DNA of 33,709 nt from contig JACSRF010000314.1 of assembly GCA_014879875.1 (NCBI GenBank), positions 1 to 33,709 of the forward strand, written 5' to 3'. Of the stretch, positions 7,195-16,940 are shown piece after piece. Made by a program: the position numbers and the translations under genes. This DNA is from Anaerolinea sp. Its GTDB lineage: Bacteria; Chloroflexota; Anaerolineae; Promineifilales; Promineifilaceae. The notes under the pieces were generated by a model. That model did no database searches, was not told the origin of the DNA, and worked only from the letters and a program-made list of their open reading frames with translations. How positions within the stretch are numbered: position 1 is the first letter of the stretch; every line of letters begins with the position of its first letter.

Positions 7195-8879
7195 TATGTC
7201 TCCTGAATAGTTTGCGGAAGCGAAAAATAAAACGTGGCTCCCTGATTAATTTTCCCTTCGGCCCAGGTCCGTCCGCCATGCCGGTTGATGATCCTGCGCA
7301 CGTTGGCCAGGCCAATCCCAGTGCCTTCAAATTCATCAACCGGGTGTAAGCGTTGAAAGACGCCAAAGAGTTTATCAGTATAAACCATATCAAAGCCTAC
7401 GCCATTATCACGGATAAAAACAATAATCTCATTGTCCTGGCCCGACAAACAGCCAATTTCAATTTCTGCCGACTGGCACGGCCGTGTAAATTTCAAGGCG
7501 TTGGCGATGAGATTGACCAACACGATACGCAGCATGGCCCGATCACCGGTAACGGTGGGTAAATCCGCGATATGCCAATGGACAAGCCTGTTTTGTATCT
7601 CCGGCGCATACTCTCGGATAATGTCTTGCACTAAAAGACTTAATGCAACCGGTCCCTTCGACATCCCATCGCGTCCCATTCGGGAAAAGGCGAGCAGGTC
7701 GTCAATCAATACGCCCATGCGTTTGGCCGCGTCAGAGATAGTATCCATGTAGTGTTGGCTGCGTTCATCAAGCGCCCCGGCTGTGCGTTGTTGCAGCAGT
7801 TCCAAAAAGCCATCAATGTGACGCAGCGGCGCCCGCAAGTCATGCGAGACTGAGTATACAAAGGCTTCCAGTTCTTTGTTCGCCGCTTCCAGTTGGGACG
7901 TCCGGTCAGCGACTCGTTGTTCAAGCTTCTGATTAAGCCGGCGGATTTCTGCTTCTGCCTGTTTGTGCTTTGTGATGTCTTGGAGCGCAAAGGCAACGCT
8001 TTCGACCTGTCCCGACTCATCCAGGATGGGTGCGCCATTGATAGCCAGGAAAACGCGACGCCCATCGGGCCATTCAATCGCGTGCTGCACATCATAGACG
8101 GGCTGCCGCGTCGCCATGACCTGCTGGAACGGGAGCTTTTCATCGGGAAAGGGGCCGCCGGCAAAGTCCGTGATGCGCCAGGCCGGCGCGTTGTAGGTGC
8201 GCTGAGTAATTTCGTCTTTGGCCAGGCCCAACACTTTCTCGGCCTGAGAATTGGCAAACGCCACCTGTCCCTCGCGATTGACCATGGTGATACCCACAGG
8301 GCTGGTTTCCATGATGTTCGCGATCAACGTGCGTTCCCGTTTCAGCGCCGCCTCCGTGCGTATACGCTCCGCGATCTCTGCCTGCAATTCCTGGTTGACC
8401 TGGGTGAGCGCCGTCGTTCGTTTCGCCACCCGCCTTTCCAGGCTCTCATTTGCTTCCTTGAGCCGCCGGGTTAGATCTCGAATACGCAGGTGGGTAATGA
8501 CTCGCGCCAAAATCTCCTCGGGTTGAAAGGGCTTGGTGATGTAATCCACACCCCCCACTTCAAAGCCTGTGACCTTGTCTTCCATTTTGGTCACAATCGT
8601 CATAAAGATGACGGGGATCTCCCGGGTCCGTTCATCTGCTTTTAAGCGGCGGCAAACCTCAAAGCCATCTATACCTGGCAGCCGCACATCCAGCAAGATC
8701 AGGTCAGGCTGTTCTTGCCGGGCCAGCCGAAGCCCCGTTTCACCATCTCGGACGCCCATAATCTGAAGGCTATATTTTGCCAGATAATCACCTACAACTT
8801 CCAAATTCGCCGGATTATCATCAACGATTAAGACCGTGTGCCTTGCAGGTTTATCAGAACTTTCCCAGGTTATATTCAT
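7194..8879 (-). CDS. Soluble sensor kinase, REC-PAS-HisKA-HATPase
   Basis: In this 561-aa protein, an N-terminal receiver (D64 in [11 protein letters not shown]116 in YITKPF) is followed by a coiled coil (about 135-185), a PAS domain (about 185-305, ending [13 protein letters not shown]), a second coiled coil and the transmitter: H346 in [34 protein letters not shown] and [14 protein letters not shown]. The transmitter belongs to the class found in bacteriophytochromes and their relatives. It has no membrane segment. The start overlaps the stop of the upstream hybrid kinase by four bases (ATGA). The receiver is N-terminal, so the kinase may be controlled by phosphate from another kinase in the block. 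Confidence 0.95.
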   Translation of the reverse strand: MNITWESSDKPARHTVLIVDDNPANLEVVGDYLAKYSLQIMGVRDGETGLRLARQEQPDLILLDVRLPGIDGFEVCRRLKADERTREIPVIFMTIVTKMEDKVTGFEVGGVDYITKPFQPEEILARVITHLRIRDLTRRLKEANESLERRVAKRTTALTQVNQELQAEIAERIRTEAALKRERTLIANIMETSPVGITMVNREGQVAFANSQAEKVLGLAKDEITQRTYNAPAWRITDFAGGPFPDEKLPFQQVMATRQPVYDVQHAIEWPDGRRVFLAINGAPILDESGQVESVAFALQDITKHKQAEAEIRRLNQKLEQRVADRTSQLEAANKELEAFVYSVSHDLRAPLRHIDGFLELLQQRTAGALDERSQHYMDTISDAAKRMGVLIDDLLAFSRMGRDGMSKGPVALSLLVQDIIREYAPEIQNRLVHWHIADLPTVTGDRAMLRIVLVNLIANALKFTRPCQSAEIEIGCLSGQDNEIIVFIRDNGVGFDMVYTDKLFGVFQRLHPVDEFEGTGIGLANVRRIINRHGGRTWAEGKINQGATFYFSLPQTIQET

Positions 8880-11317
8880 GGTTCTTTCTCCACATATTGT
8901 TTGATCAGGGCCAGCGCCGCTCTATCTTCAAAGTTCTTGGCCAGGTGTTGCAGCTTTCCGGCAAAGGGCCTAAAACGTTCATCCTGTTGTTCTAGCTGCG
9001 CCGCTCGCTTCTGAATGGTTCGCATGTCGCCTCTGAGGGCCAGATCATACAAAATAGCCAGCTCCTCTTGTGGCGGCGCCACCATCTCAGCCTCCATGTA
9101 CCGTTCAACAAAGGCTTTGATTTGGTCAATCTCAAAACTCTTGGTCAAAGATTGCAGTTTGTCGCAAAAAGGGATGTAGGCTGCGTCCATTTCGGCAAGG
9201 TGGAGGACGTGCTGCCGAATATCCCAGATTCGCCCCGACTGGGCCAACTGGTGCAATACCATCAATTCCGCTTGGGGCGGTGGGGCCAGAAGCGCTCCAG
9301 CCTCAGCTTCACTCCCCGGTTCGGCATAGACCCAGACCAGCTTGAGGTTTGTGGACAGAACATCCAATACTCTCTCCAGTTTAACCGGCTTGGGCAGAAA
9401 TACGTCATACCCGACCACCCGACTCTTTTCTCGATCTGCCTCTAGTACACTGGCCGAAACAGCGATGATACAAACGTCCTTCAGCTCCGGCCGCTGCCGT
9501 ATCTCTCGGGCCGCGTCAAAACCTGTTTTAACTGGCATCACCAAATCCATCAGGATAGCATCGGGCTGCCACGTTCGCGCCTTGTCCACCGCCTCTTGCC
9601 CATCCTCAGCCGTGTTCACTTCAAAGCCCAACGGCTCCAACATATCCACCAACAGCAGACGGTTGTAGAGCTTGTCGTCAACCACCAGCACTTTGCGCCG
9701 TGCGCCCTCATAACCCACAACGTTCCGGATAGAGCTGGGCTGCTTCATGGCGAGCGGCGTGATCACCGGCAAGGTTACGTCAAACCAGAAAATGCTGCCC
9801 TGCCCCGGCTGGCTCTTGACCAACAATTGGCCGCCCATCATCTGCACAATCTGCCGGCTGATGGCCAACCCCAGACCGGCGCCTTCGGCTCGCCTATCAG
9901 ACCCGCTGACCTGTTCAAAAGGCTGGAAGATGCGCTCCAATTGGTCAGCGGCAATGCCAGGGCCGCTGTCCTCAACCTCAAAACAAAGGATAAGGGATGA
10001 ATCTCCACTTCCGCCTTCATCCTTCATCTCTTCCACTTCACCCTTCATTCTTCTGCCTTCATCTTTAGCAGTGATACGCAGCGTTACGTACCCCTGGTCG
10101 GTGAATTTAACGGCGTTACCCAGCAGGTTAAGTAAGACCTGGCGCAGACGTTTCTCATCAGCTTGTACGGTGGTGGGTAAAGGGGAGAGCGTTTCAGAGG
10201 TAAGGTGGAGGTCTTTGGCTTCGGCCCGAGCGCGGATGATGCCAATAATCTCGTGCAGAAAGGTAGGTAGATGTAAGGGAGCGGGATCGAGTTCTAGTTT
10301 ACCGGCTTCGACTTTGGCCCGGTCAAGTACATCGTTGATAAGGGTCAGCAAATGTTCGCCGCTGCGCTGCATGATGTTTAAGCCATCGGCCAGGGGGCTG
10401 GCGGAACCCGCGCGCCGTTTGAGGATGTCGGCGTAGCCTAAAATGGCGTTGAGCGGCGTGCGCAGTTCGTGGCTCATGTTGGCCAGGAAAATACTCTTGG
10501 CCTGGTTGGCGGCCTCGGCTTGTTCCTTGGCGATTTGTAATTCGTGGGTTCGCTCAACCACGCGCTGCTCCAGCGTTTCAAAGAGCTGTTGTAAACGCCC
10601 AATCATCCTGTTGAGGTTTCGCTGTAACAGGCCCAGTTCGTCGCGAGCATTGGACGGGCTGGCGCGCGCGGTTAAATCGCCGGCCTCCACTTGCCTGAAC
10701 ACGGCCAGGATATTTTGGAGTGGGTGAAAGGTGGTCACCTGGAACGCGACCAGAATGATAAGGGAAGTAGCCGCAACCGTGGCCAGCGAGCCGAGGACAA
10801 ACAGTCGGATATTGGCCGCCTGGGTGGCCTGCGCCGCGCTGTTATCGGCTTCGAGGTACAGGTAGAAGCGGATGCTCTGTTCATCCGCGCCGAAGAGTGG
10901 GGATATTGTTACATAACGGCCGTTTTTGTCCTGGGTGACGGCCTGTTCCGAAATACTGTCGGGGAGTAAAGCCCGATCAATCGCCGGCACATCCTCAACC
11001 AGCCGGCCAGTGTAGGCACTGTCCAACGAAAAGAAGATATTGCGGTTGATGCCAACGATAAAGGCATTCGTCAGGTTTTCCCCGACCAATTGACGCATTT
11101 GTTCCTTGTCCATTACCGTATCCAGAGCCAACACGCCTTTATTCATCAGGGTGGCCGGCAGCAGCAGGTTGGCCCTGATGCGCCGATCAATTTCACGGTT
11201 GAAATTGTTAACATAGACAGCACCGGTCAGGGCCAAAATCACCACCTCGGTCAAGATGATGATGACCCCCGTTTTGAAGGCCAGGGAATGGAAAAACGGC
11301 TGTCGCTCTGCTGACAT
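8876..11317 (-). CDS. Membrane hybrid histidine kinase with C-terminal helical repeats
   Basis: The 813-aa protein has TM1 (about 14-36), an extracytoplasmic sensor of about 135 residues, TM2 (about 170-193), HAMP (about 194-248), a coiled coil, the DHp domain (H283 in [20 protein letters not shown]), ATPase ([27 protein letters not shown]) and a receiver (D591 in [12 protein letters not shown]). The tail holds two ~63-residue repeats (678-740, 747-810) sharing a P-x-EL-x-LxxLA pattern and a PF-x-x-KLQ-x-L core; they are not a recognisable Hpt. A heptamer array encodes residues 419-437 inside the ATPase domain. The start lies five bases after the upstream SBP stop, so kinase and binding protein are coupled. 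Confidence 0.95.
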   Translation of the reverse strand: MSAERQPFFHSLAFKTGVIIILTEVVILALTGAVYVNNFNREIDRRIRANLLLPATLMNKGVLALDTVMDKEQMRQLVGENLTNAFIVGINRNIFFSLDSAYTGRLVEDVPAIDRALLPDSISEQAVTQDKNGRYVTISPLFGADEQSIRFYLYLEADNSAAQATQAANIRLFVLGSLATVAATSLIILVAFQVTTFHPLQNILAVFRQVEAGDLTARASPSNARDELGLLQRNLNRMIGRLQQLFETLEQRVVERTHELQIAKEQAEAANQAKSIFLANMSHELRTPLNAILGYADILKRRAGSASPLADGLNIMQRSGEHLLTLINDVLDRAKVEAGKLELDPAPLHLPTFLHEIIGIIRARAEAKDLHLTSETLSPLPTTVQADEKRLRQVLLNLLGNAVKFTDQGYVTLRITAKDEGRRMKGEVEEMKDEGGSGDSSLILCFEVEDSGPGIAADQLERIFQPFEQVSGSDRRAEGAGLGLAISRQIVQMMGGQLLVKSQPGQGSIFWFDVTLPVITPLAMKQPSSIRNVVGYEGARRKVLVVDDKLYNRLLLVDMLEPLGFEVNTAEDGQEAVDKARTWQPDAILMDLVMPVKTGFDAAREIRQRPELKDVCIIAVSASVLEADREKSRVVGYDVFLPKPVKLERVLDVLSTNLKLVWVYAEPGSEAEAGALLAPPPQAELMVLHQLAQSGRIWDIRQHVLHLAEMDAAYIPFCDKLQSLTKSFEIDQIKAFVERYMEAEMVAPPQEELAILYDLALRGDMRTIQKRAAQLEQQDERFRPFAGKLQHLAKNFEDRAALALIKQYVEKEP
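10008..10063 (-). repeat. In-gene heptamer array (RRTGAAG-like x8)
   Basis: Read on the coding strand, eight consecutive 7-base units run GATGAAG, GCAGAAG, AATGAAG, GGTGAAG, TGGAAGA, GATGAAG, GATGAAG, GCGGAAG. They encode the charged stretch [19 protein letters not shown] between the N box and G1 box of the 813-aa kinase, where kinases normally have a short turn. The reading frame stays open. Confidence 0.85.
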
Positions 11318-11322
11318 GCGGA

Positions 11323-13326
11323 CTACTCCGGTTGCGGATCAATAAAGTACTGGCATGGATTCGTCGGCGCGGGTTGAGGGTAGTTGGACGATGAGAACAT
11401 AAACGGTGGCACGTTATGGAAGCTGGGCTTGATCACCCCATAGCTCACCGGTACTTCATGGATTCCTATCACCTGGAACTGCTCCGCGGCAATCTTGAGA
11501 ATCTGGCTCATCAGCTCGTTTTGCTGTTGAGGGTTCGTGGTTTGCAGGATCTGGCGATAGAGGGTGATGGTTTCCATCACCGGCGCGGGCGGCTCTTCGG
11601 CCTGGGGGTCTTGCGGGTTATTGTACCATTTGGCCCACAGTGGTCCCTGTTGTGAAAAGATTACATCGGTCGGCACGTAGTGGCGCGGGTCCAGAATGGC
11701 ATCAAGGCCCCCGGCGCCGATAAAGAACGTCACGTCAAAGTCGTTGCTGTTCGACCGCGCTTCCACGTCCGCGCGGGAAACAGTTTCAATCTTCATTTCA
11801 ACGCCAACCGCCTGCCAATCGGCCTGGATCTGGGCTACGTGAACGTCGTAATTGCCAATGGGAATCGGTTGGGGAGCAAGCATCGTGAAACTGATGCGCC
11901 GGCCGTCCGGGCCCAGGCGGAATCTGTCAGCGTCGCGCTGGCTATAACCGGCCCTGTCCAGGTATTCATTGGCTAACGTTACATCGTATTCCAGGTATTG
12001 GGTTGCCATCTGCTCGTTGTAAAACGGCGTGCCCGGCAGTGGCGCGACCTGAATGGGCTTCACATCCAGCCCGGCAGCCTTGATGATAGCCGGCCGGTTA
12101 ATGGCGTACGACAGGCCAATACGGAAATCCTGATTTCGGAATATCTCCCGCTTGATCAGGTCAGTGTTGGTCTGATTGAACGAGATGACCATGTAATTGG
12201 AGAAACTGGACGTCATCGTGTACAAACGATACCCACCCTGGGCCTGATTTTCCGGCAGCGCGGCGGCGGCGGGGATGTTACGGTCTTGCATATCTACCAG
12301 ACCTGCCAGAACCAGAGGCAAGATGTCCTCACCTGTTTCCACCACCTTGATTTCGAGCCGGTCAATGTAGGGTAGTTGATTGAACTCGGTATCGATCTTC
12401 CAGTAATAGGGATTGCGCACCGCTTTGATCACGGGAGCAGGTGTGCCGTCGGCTTGAAATGACTCCGGCTCCAGCGTCCAGGCATACAGCGTTGGCAGTG
12501 CTGGATTAGTTGGTTGCATCCGCGCAATGAATAACTCAGCCCAATCTTTGACGCCCGCCTGGGTCACAAGCTGATCAACGTTGGGGTTGTACGCTTGATG
12601 AAATTGTTTCAGGTAGTGACTCGGAAAATTGTTGGGATATACCCAGCCAAGACCGGCCATATGATAGAGAAAGAGACCTTGCGGTTCGGCAAAGCGGAAC
12701 ACCACCGTATAGTCATCCACTTTCTCCACCGTTAACTTGTCTTTACCAACCAACATCCAAGAATATAACAGTGTGCCACCGGGTTTGTCGACGGAAGAAG
12801 AATTGAGTTCGTCATTGAGAAAAACCGCCTCATACCAGAAAACAATGTCATCCGTCGTGAAAGGCTGGCCATCGGACCATTTCATGCCCTGACGCAGCTT
12901 GAAGGTAAAGGTTCTGGCGTCCGGGCTGACTTCGTAGGATTGGGCGACATTGGGAATGACTTTGGTCCAGCCCTTATCCCAGCGCACCAGGCTTTCGTAG
13001 CCCATTGTACGGTTGAGAAGGTTCGTATCTAATTTCACCATTGCCATGCGCCACACGCCGCCATAGTTGCCCACGCGCGCTTCAGGCTGGATGAGCATGG
13101 GGTTCTGGGGCAAGCGCTGGTCAACCGGCGGCAGTGTGCCGGCCCCTGCCTGTTCGGCCAGCATGGGCGCTTCCTGGTAAATCGCAGCCTGGGGTGCTTC
13201 GATTGCAGTTGTTGCGACCGGTGTTGCCGGCGCCGGAGCGCAGTTGGACAGTACAAGACTAGCTGTCACAACTGTCAACATCATTCTCATCGCAAAAAAT
13301 GTTCTACTAATTCGCGTTTTCATCAT
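11323..13326 (-). CDS. Solute-binding lipoprotein, family 5 (peptide/nickel type), orphan
   Basis: This 667-aa lipoprotein has a charged N-terminus, a hydrophobic core and the lipobox LSNC (C29). The mature part is a family 5 extracellular binding protein (SBP_bac_5, PF00496): [45 protein letters not shown] near the start and a long lobe-II region. Such proteins usually deliver peptides, opines or sugars to an ABC permease. No permease or ATPase gene is present anywhere in the window; the next gene is a membrane hybrid kinase five bases away. A role as ligand receptor for that kinase is therefore plausible but unproven. AGGAGA precedes the tandem ATG codons. Confidence 0.92.
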   Translation of the reverse strand: MMKTRISRTFFAMRMMLTVVTASLVLSNCAPAPATPVATTAIEAPQAAIYQEAPMLAEQAGAGTLPPVDQRLPQNPMLIQPEARVGNYGGVWRMAMVKLDTNLLNRTMGYESLVRWDKGWTKVIPNVAQSYEVSPDARTFTFKLRQGMKWSDGQPFTTDDIVFWYEAVFLNDELNSSSVDKPGGTLLYSWMLVGKDKLTVEKVDDYTVVFRFAEPQGLFLYHMAGLGWVYPNNFPSHYLKQFHQAYNPNVDQLVTQAGVKDWAELFIARMQPTNPALPTLYAWTLEPESFQADGTPAPVIKAVRNPYYWKIDTEFNQLPYIDRLEIKVVETGEDILPLVLAGLVDMQDRNIPAAAALPENQAQGGYRLYTMTSSFSNYMVISFNQTNTDLIKREIFRNQDFRIGLSYAINRPAIIKAAGLDVKPIQVAPLPGTPFYNEQMATQYLEYDVTLANEYLDRAGYSQRDADRFRLGPDGRRISFTMLAPQPIPIGNYDVHVAQIQADWQAVGVEMKIETVSRADVEARSNSNDFDVTFFIGAGGLDAILDPRHYVPTDVIFSQQGPLWAKWYNNPQDPQAEEPPAPVMETITLYRQILQTTNPQQQNELMSQILKIAAEQFQVIGIHEVPVSYGVIKPSFHNVPPFMFSSSNYPQPAPTNPCQYFIDPQPE

Positions 13327-13347
13327 ATTCTCCTGAATGCTCCTCTG

Positions 13348-15456
13348 TTACCTTTCCACATTTATTTGAGGCAGAGAAAAGTAAAACGTGGCACCCTGTC
13401 CCACCGCCCCTTCGGCCCAGGTACGGCCGTTATGCCGCTGAATGATCCGGCGCACATTGGCCAGGCCAATCCCTGTGCCTTCAAATTCATCAGCCCGGTG
13501 CAGGCGTTGGAAAACGCCAAAAAGTTTATCGGCATAGGCCATATCAAACCCCACCCCGTTGTCACGAATGAAGATAATCGTCTCTTTTTCGTCTATCTGG
13601 CAGCCAACTTCGATGTTTGCCGATGCACGCTCCCTCGTGAATTTCAGGGCATTAGAGAGGAGGTTGACCAGCGCCAGGCGCAGCATGGCCTGGTCACCGG
13701 TGACGGTGGGCAGGGTAGCGATGTGCCAGTTGACCGTTCGATCTTTCATCTCCGGCTCAAGTTCCCGGATGATTCCCTGTACCAAAGCGCCCAGGTCAAC
13801 TGGCGTTTTGGACAGTTCGTTGCGCCCCATCCGGGAGAAAGCAAGCAGGTTGTCAATCAATTGGCCCATGTGTTTGGCCGAGTCAGAAATCGTGCCCATA
13901 TAGTGCCGGCTGCGTTCATCGAGCGGCCCGGCCAGGCTTTGTTGCAGTAGTTCCATGTAACCGTCAATGTGGCGCAGCGGCGCACGCAGGTCGTGTGACA
14001 CGGAATAGGCAAATGCCTCAAGTTCCTTGTTGGCTGCTTCCAGTTCGGCGGTTCGACCCGCTACCCGATCTTCCAATGTTTCAAATGATTGGCGAAGCTG
14101 CCTGATCATGGCATTAAAAGCGGCGGTAAGTTGTTGCACTTCATCATCGGCGCGAAGGTCAATCTCTATCAGCTTGTCTGAAAAAGTAGGTGTTCCCTTC
14201 TGGACCGGGTCTTCAATCTGGGTGTTCAATTCAACACGAGAAACCATGTCAGTTAGCGTCACAATCGGTTTGACCAGGCGATCAAACAGGATATATCCCA
14301 ACAGTCCGCCGACGATCAACACCAGACCGGCAACACTTACCAGTCCGGCGACAGTTTCGCGTACTTTCTGAGCAGCGCTTGCCCCCGACTGAGCAAAGCC
14401 AATAATGAGCTGAGGTTCTTCCTCAAACTGCCACAACGCCAGGGTTTGGTAATACGACTCCTGATCAACCTCAAGGGTGCGCTGCTGCACCGGCTGATCA
14501 ATTGCTGTCTGAGCCTCCCGTGCCCATTGTGTCAGATCCGCCGGGTCCATTTTCACGTCCACTATTTGGATTTGGTGTAGACCATCTAGTGAGTAGAGGG
14601 CGGGCAGCAGACCTGTTTTTTGAGCTGCTTCTTCTAGAAATGCCTGGTCAAAGAGTTTCTTAAATATAAACGCGCCAATGATAACCGGTTTGTTTTGGCC
14701 TGGTGTGCTCGGGTTCAACATTTCCGGTGCGGCGATGGCCGGATCGTTAACCAAAAGCCCTTCGGAAGAGCCTAAAGTTATATTATTTAGCATAACCGTT
14801 TGCGTAATTGCTTGCACCGGGATGACGATTTGTAAAACCACCATCTGCTCTGCGGCAAATTCAAAGGAAATCGTTGGCCGGTTCACCAGCGTGATATGGG
14901 GCGTGACTAATGGGGGCGGGGTGCCCTCAGGCCAATTAGGCCAGTTGTTGAACGCCAGTTCCCCGGCTTGATTTTGACCTGTCGTGATCAGCGTGTCGTG
15001 ATCGATCCGGGGCACACTGATACCGGCTTCGGTCATTGTCACGTAATGACTCAACTTATTGTCTATATAAACAGCGGCGCTGGAAAAACCGGCCGTCTGC
15101 AGGATGACCTGGAGCCGGTTCAGTGAAATGACTTTGTCGAACACCAGCCCCCGTTCATTCTTCGCTGCTAGCTCGGGATTAATGGATATGTATTGCGTTC
15201 GGGCATAAATTGTAGCCATGTCGCTCAAGTTGTCGGCGCCACCGACATTCTTTTCAGCAATAGTTCGCAGATCAATTGTCGTTTTTTGCAACTCATTTTG
15301 TAGCAAGATGGTTTGCCGGGTCAGGCTGCTAAATGCTTCCCGTTCGCTTTGTTGATTGGTCAAGTGGATTTCCAATCCGACATTCAGTCCCGTAATAATG
15401 ATGAGGACTGTGACAAAGGCAAGTAATAATTTAGATCTGATGCCCGACACTTTCAC
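13348..15456 (-). CDS. Membrane sensor histidine kinase with large extracytoplasmic domain
   Basis: This 702-aa protein starts with GTG (15456) after GGGAGG. TM1 is about residues 9-30 and TM2 about 375-395. The ~340-residue domain between them is large and looks like a Cache-type sensor (ARTQYISINPELAAKNERGLVFDKVISLNRLQVILQ), though I could not confirm the fold. HAMP follows (PIVTLTDMVSRVEL to AAFNAMIRQL), then the transmitter: H488 in [51 protein letters not shown]. It has no receiver, so phosphate must go to another protein in the block. The family 1 binding protein ends 27 bases upstream and probably forms a functional pair with it. Confidence 0.94.
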   Translation of the reverse strand: MKVSGIRSKLLLAFVTVLIIITGLNVGLEIHLTNQQSEREAFSSLTRQTILLQNELQKTTIDLRTIAEKNVGGADNLSDMATIYARTQYISINPELAAKNERGLVFDKVISLNRLQVILQTAGFSSAAVYIDNKLSHYVTMTEAGISVPRIDHDTLITTGQNQAGELAFNNWPNWPEGTPPPLVTPHITLVNRPTISFEFAAEQMVVLQIVIPVQAITQTVMLNNITLGSSEGLLVNDPAIAAPEMLNPSTPGQNKPVIIGAFIFKKLFDQAFLEEAAQKTGLLPALYSLDGLHQIQIVDVKMDPADLTQWAREAQTAIDQPVQQRTLEVDQESYYQTLALWQFEEEPQLIIGFAQSGASAAQKVRETVAGLVSVAGLVLIVGGLLGYILFDRLVKPIVTLTDMVSRVELNTQIEDPVQKGTPTFSDKLIEIDLRADDEVQQLTAAFNAMIRQLRQSFETLEDRVAGRTAELEAANKELEAFAYSVSHDLRAPLRHIDGYMELLQQSLAGPLDERSRHYMGTISDSAKHMGQLIDNLLAFSRMGRNELSKTPVDLGALVQGIIRELEPEMKDRTVNWHIATLPTVTGDQAMLRLALVNLLSNALKFTRERASANIEVGCQIDEKETIIFIRDNGVGFDMAYADKLFGVFQRLHRADEFEGTGIGLANVRRIIQRHNGRTWAEGAVGQGATFYFSLPQINVER

Positions 15457-15483
15457 CGTAGCCTCCCAAAGGCATGCCCAAAT

Positions 15484-16854
15484 TTATTCAATCGAATAGC
15501 CTTGATGATCCTCGATATCCTGATCAATCTTCTGGGCTGCCTGAGTTAGCTCTGTTTGGACATCTGCCCCGTTGACAATGTTTTCCACGGCTTCGGCAAA
15601 TGCTGTGGAGATTGTGGCATATGCTGGCGTAATGGGGCGGGGGACGGCCCGGTCGCTATTGAGCTGCTGCACAAAGAGGTGCAAGGGGCCTGTTTCACCG
15701 TACAACCCGGATTGCGCCAGGGCTGACTGCCGGGCCGGCACTGCTCCGTTGGCGTCTGTCACTCGTAGAATTTCTTCCGGAGAGAGCAGGTGCTCGATAA
15801 AAGCCCAGGCGCCGGCCGGGTCCTGGCAGTTGCCGGTGATACCCCAGCTCCAAGAACCCATCCCAGTCTTAGGTCCATATCCAAAATCAGGCATTGGCAG
15901 CAGAACCAGGTCTTCTCCCAAACCATCTTTATATGGGTTGTACATCCAGTGCCCTACCCAGGAGAGGGCCACTTTTCTAGATACGTAAAACTCGTCATCC
16001 GTGGTTATAGATTTACTGGCCCAGCCCTTTTGGAACCAGCTCTGAAAGTGCTGCATCGCCGCAACTGATTGTGGTCCATCAAGCACCGCGCTTGCTTGTT
16101 GGTAAGTTTGACGATCGATCAGATCACCGCCAAACGATTGAAGGATCGGGGAAAAACCGTAGGTATAAAACTCGCCACGGCCGTAATTGATTTTCATATC
16201 AAGCGCATGCTCTACCTCAGGCAGGGCGGTTAGTTTTTCCAGAGCTTCCTCAAATTCAGCCAGGCTCCACGGTTCATCAAAGGTGGGTATGCGCACGCCG
16301 GCCACTGTAAGATATTGACGATTGCCGTAGATTGCCAATCCAGAGTCAAACTGCCCCAGACTGTAGAGTTTTCCATCGAAGGTTCCCTGGGCGATAATCG
16401 AGGGCAAAAAATCGGCCCTCATCTCCGCAGAAACAAACCGATCAATTGGCTGCAGGTAGCCTGGCCAGGCAAAGCTGTAGAGATATGGACCATCAAATTC
16501 CAATACGCAGGGCAAACTACCAGACTGGGCGCTGCCTGTGACCCGGTCAGCATAGATTTCTGGCGCTATAGACACCAGGTCTATCTTATACTCGCTTTGC
16601 ATCTGCTCGAACTCTTTGGCGGCCGCTACCAGCACGTCGCCTTCTACGTTTCCGGAGAGGTTGTGAGTCCAGACGCTGATAGTTTTTTGCTGGCTGGTTT
16701 GAGCGGGGACTGGGGTAGGCAATGGCGCTGCCACCGACGTGGGTGTTGGGGTGGCCGGTAATCTTGTTGGGGCGACGGAAGCCGATGGCGTACAATTTGT
16801 TAGCATGGGCACGACAAAAAGCAGCAAGGTGTAGTACAAGAATCTCTTTCTCAT
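15484..16854 (-). CDS. Solute-binding lipoprotein, family 1 (sugar type), orphan
   Basis: This 456-aa lipoprotein has the lipobox LTNC (C21), then a Thr/Pro/Ala-rich linker of about 33 residues, then a family 1/8 extracellular binding fold (TISVWTHNLSGNVEGDVLVAAAKEFEQMQ, LYSLGQFDSGLAIYGNRQYL, GSWSWGITGNCQDPAGAWAFIEHLLSPEEI). Relatives bind sugars, polyols or similar for CUT1-type ABC importers. The importer genes are missing here. Its downstream neighbour is a membrane kinase with a large outer domain. Start ATG 16854 has an excellent site, AAGGAAGGGAGA. The 86-bp gap to the giant kinase is the second-largest spacer in the block and could hold an internal promoter, but I see no good one. Confidence 0.92.
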   Translation of the reverse strand: MRKRFLYYTLLLFVVPMLTNCTPSASVAPTRLPATPTPTSVAAPLPTPVPAQTSQQKTISVWTHNLSGNVEGDVLVAAAKEFEQMQSEYKIDLVSIAPEIYADRVTGSAQSGSLPCVLEFDGPYLYSFAWPGYLQPIDRFVSAEMRADFLPSIIAQGTFDGKLYSLGQFDSGLAIYGNRQYLTVAGVRIPTFDEPWSLAEFEEALEKLTALPEVEHALDMKINYGRGEFYTYGFSPILQSFGGDLIDRQTYQQASAVLDGPQSVAAMQHFQSWFQKGWASKSITTDDEFYVSRKVALSWVGHWMYNPYKDGLGEDLVLLPMPDFGYGPKTGMGSWSWGITGNCQDPAGAWAFIEHLLSPEEILRVTDANGAVPARQSALAQSGLYGETGPLHLFVQQLNSDRAVPRPITPAYATISTAFAEAVENIVNGADVQTELTQAAQKIDQDIEDHQGYSIE

Positions 16855-16940
16855 GGTATTCTCCCTTCCTTACGCCCACGTGATTTGTTTACTCTCAAGC
16901 ACGTTTGTGGGCCGCCGACCATGCTGTTCGTGTTTGAGAT

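Noticed and set aside
8885-9285. C-terminal repeats of the 813-aa kinase as an Hpt domain
   Set aside because: No conserved phospho-His motif is seen and the module is duplicated, unlike Hpt.
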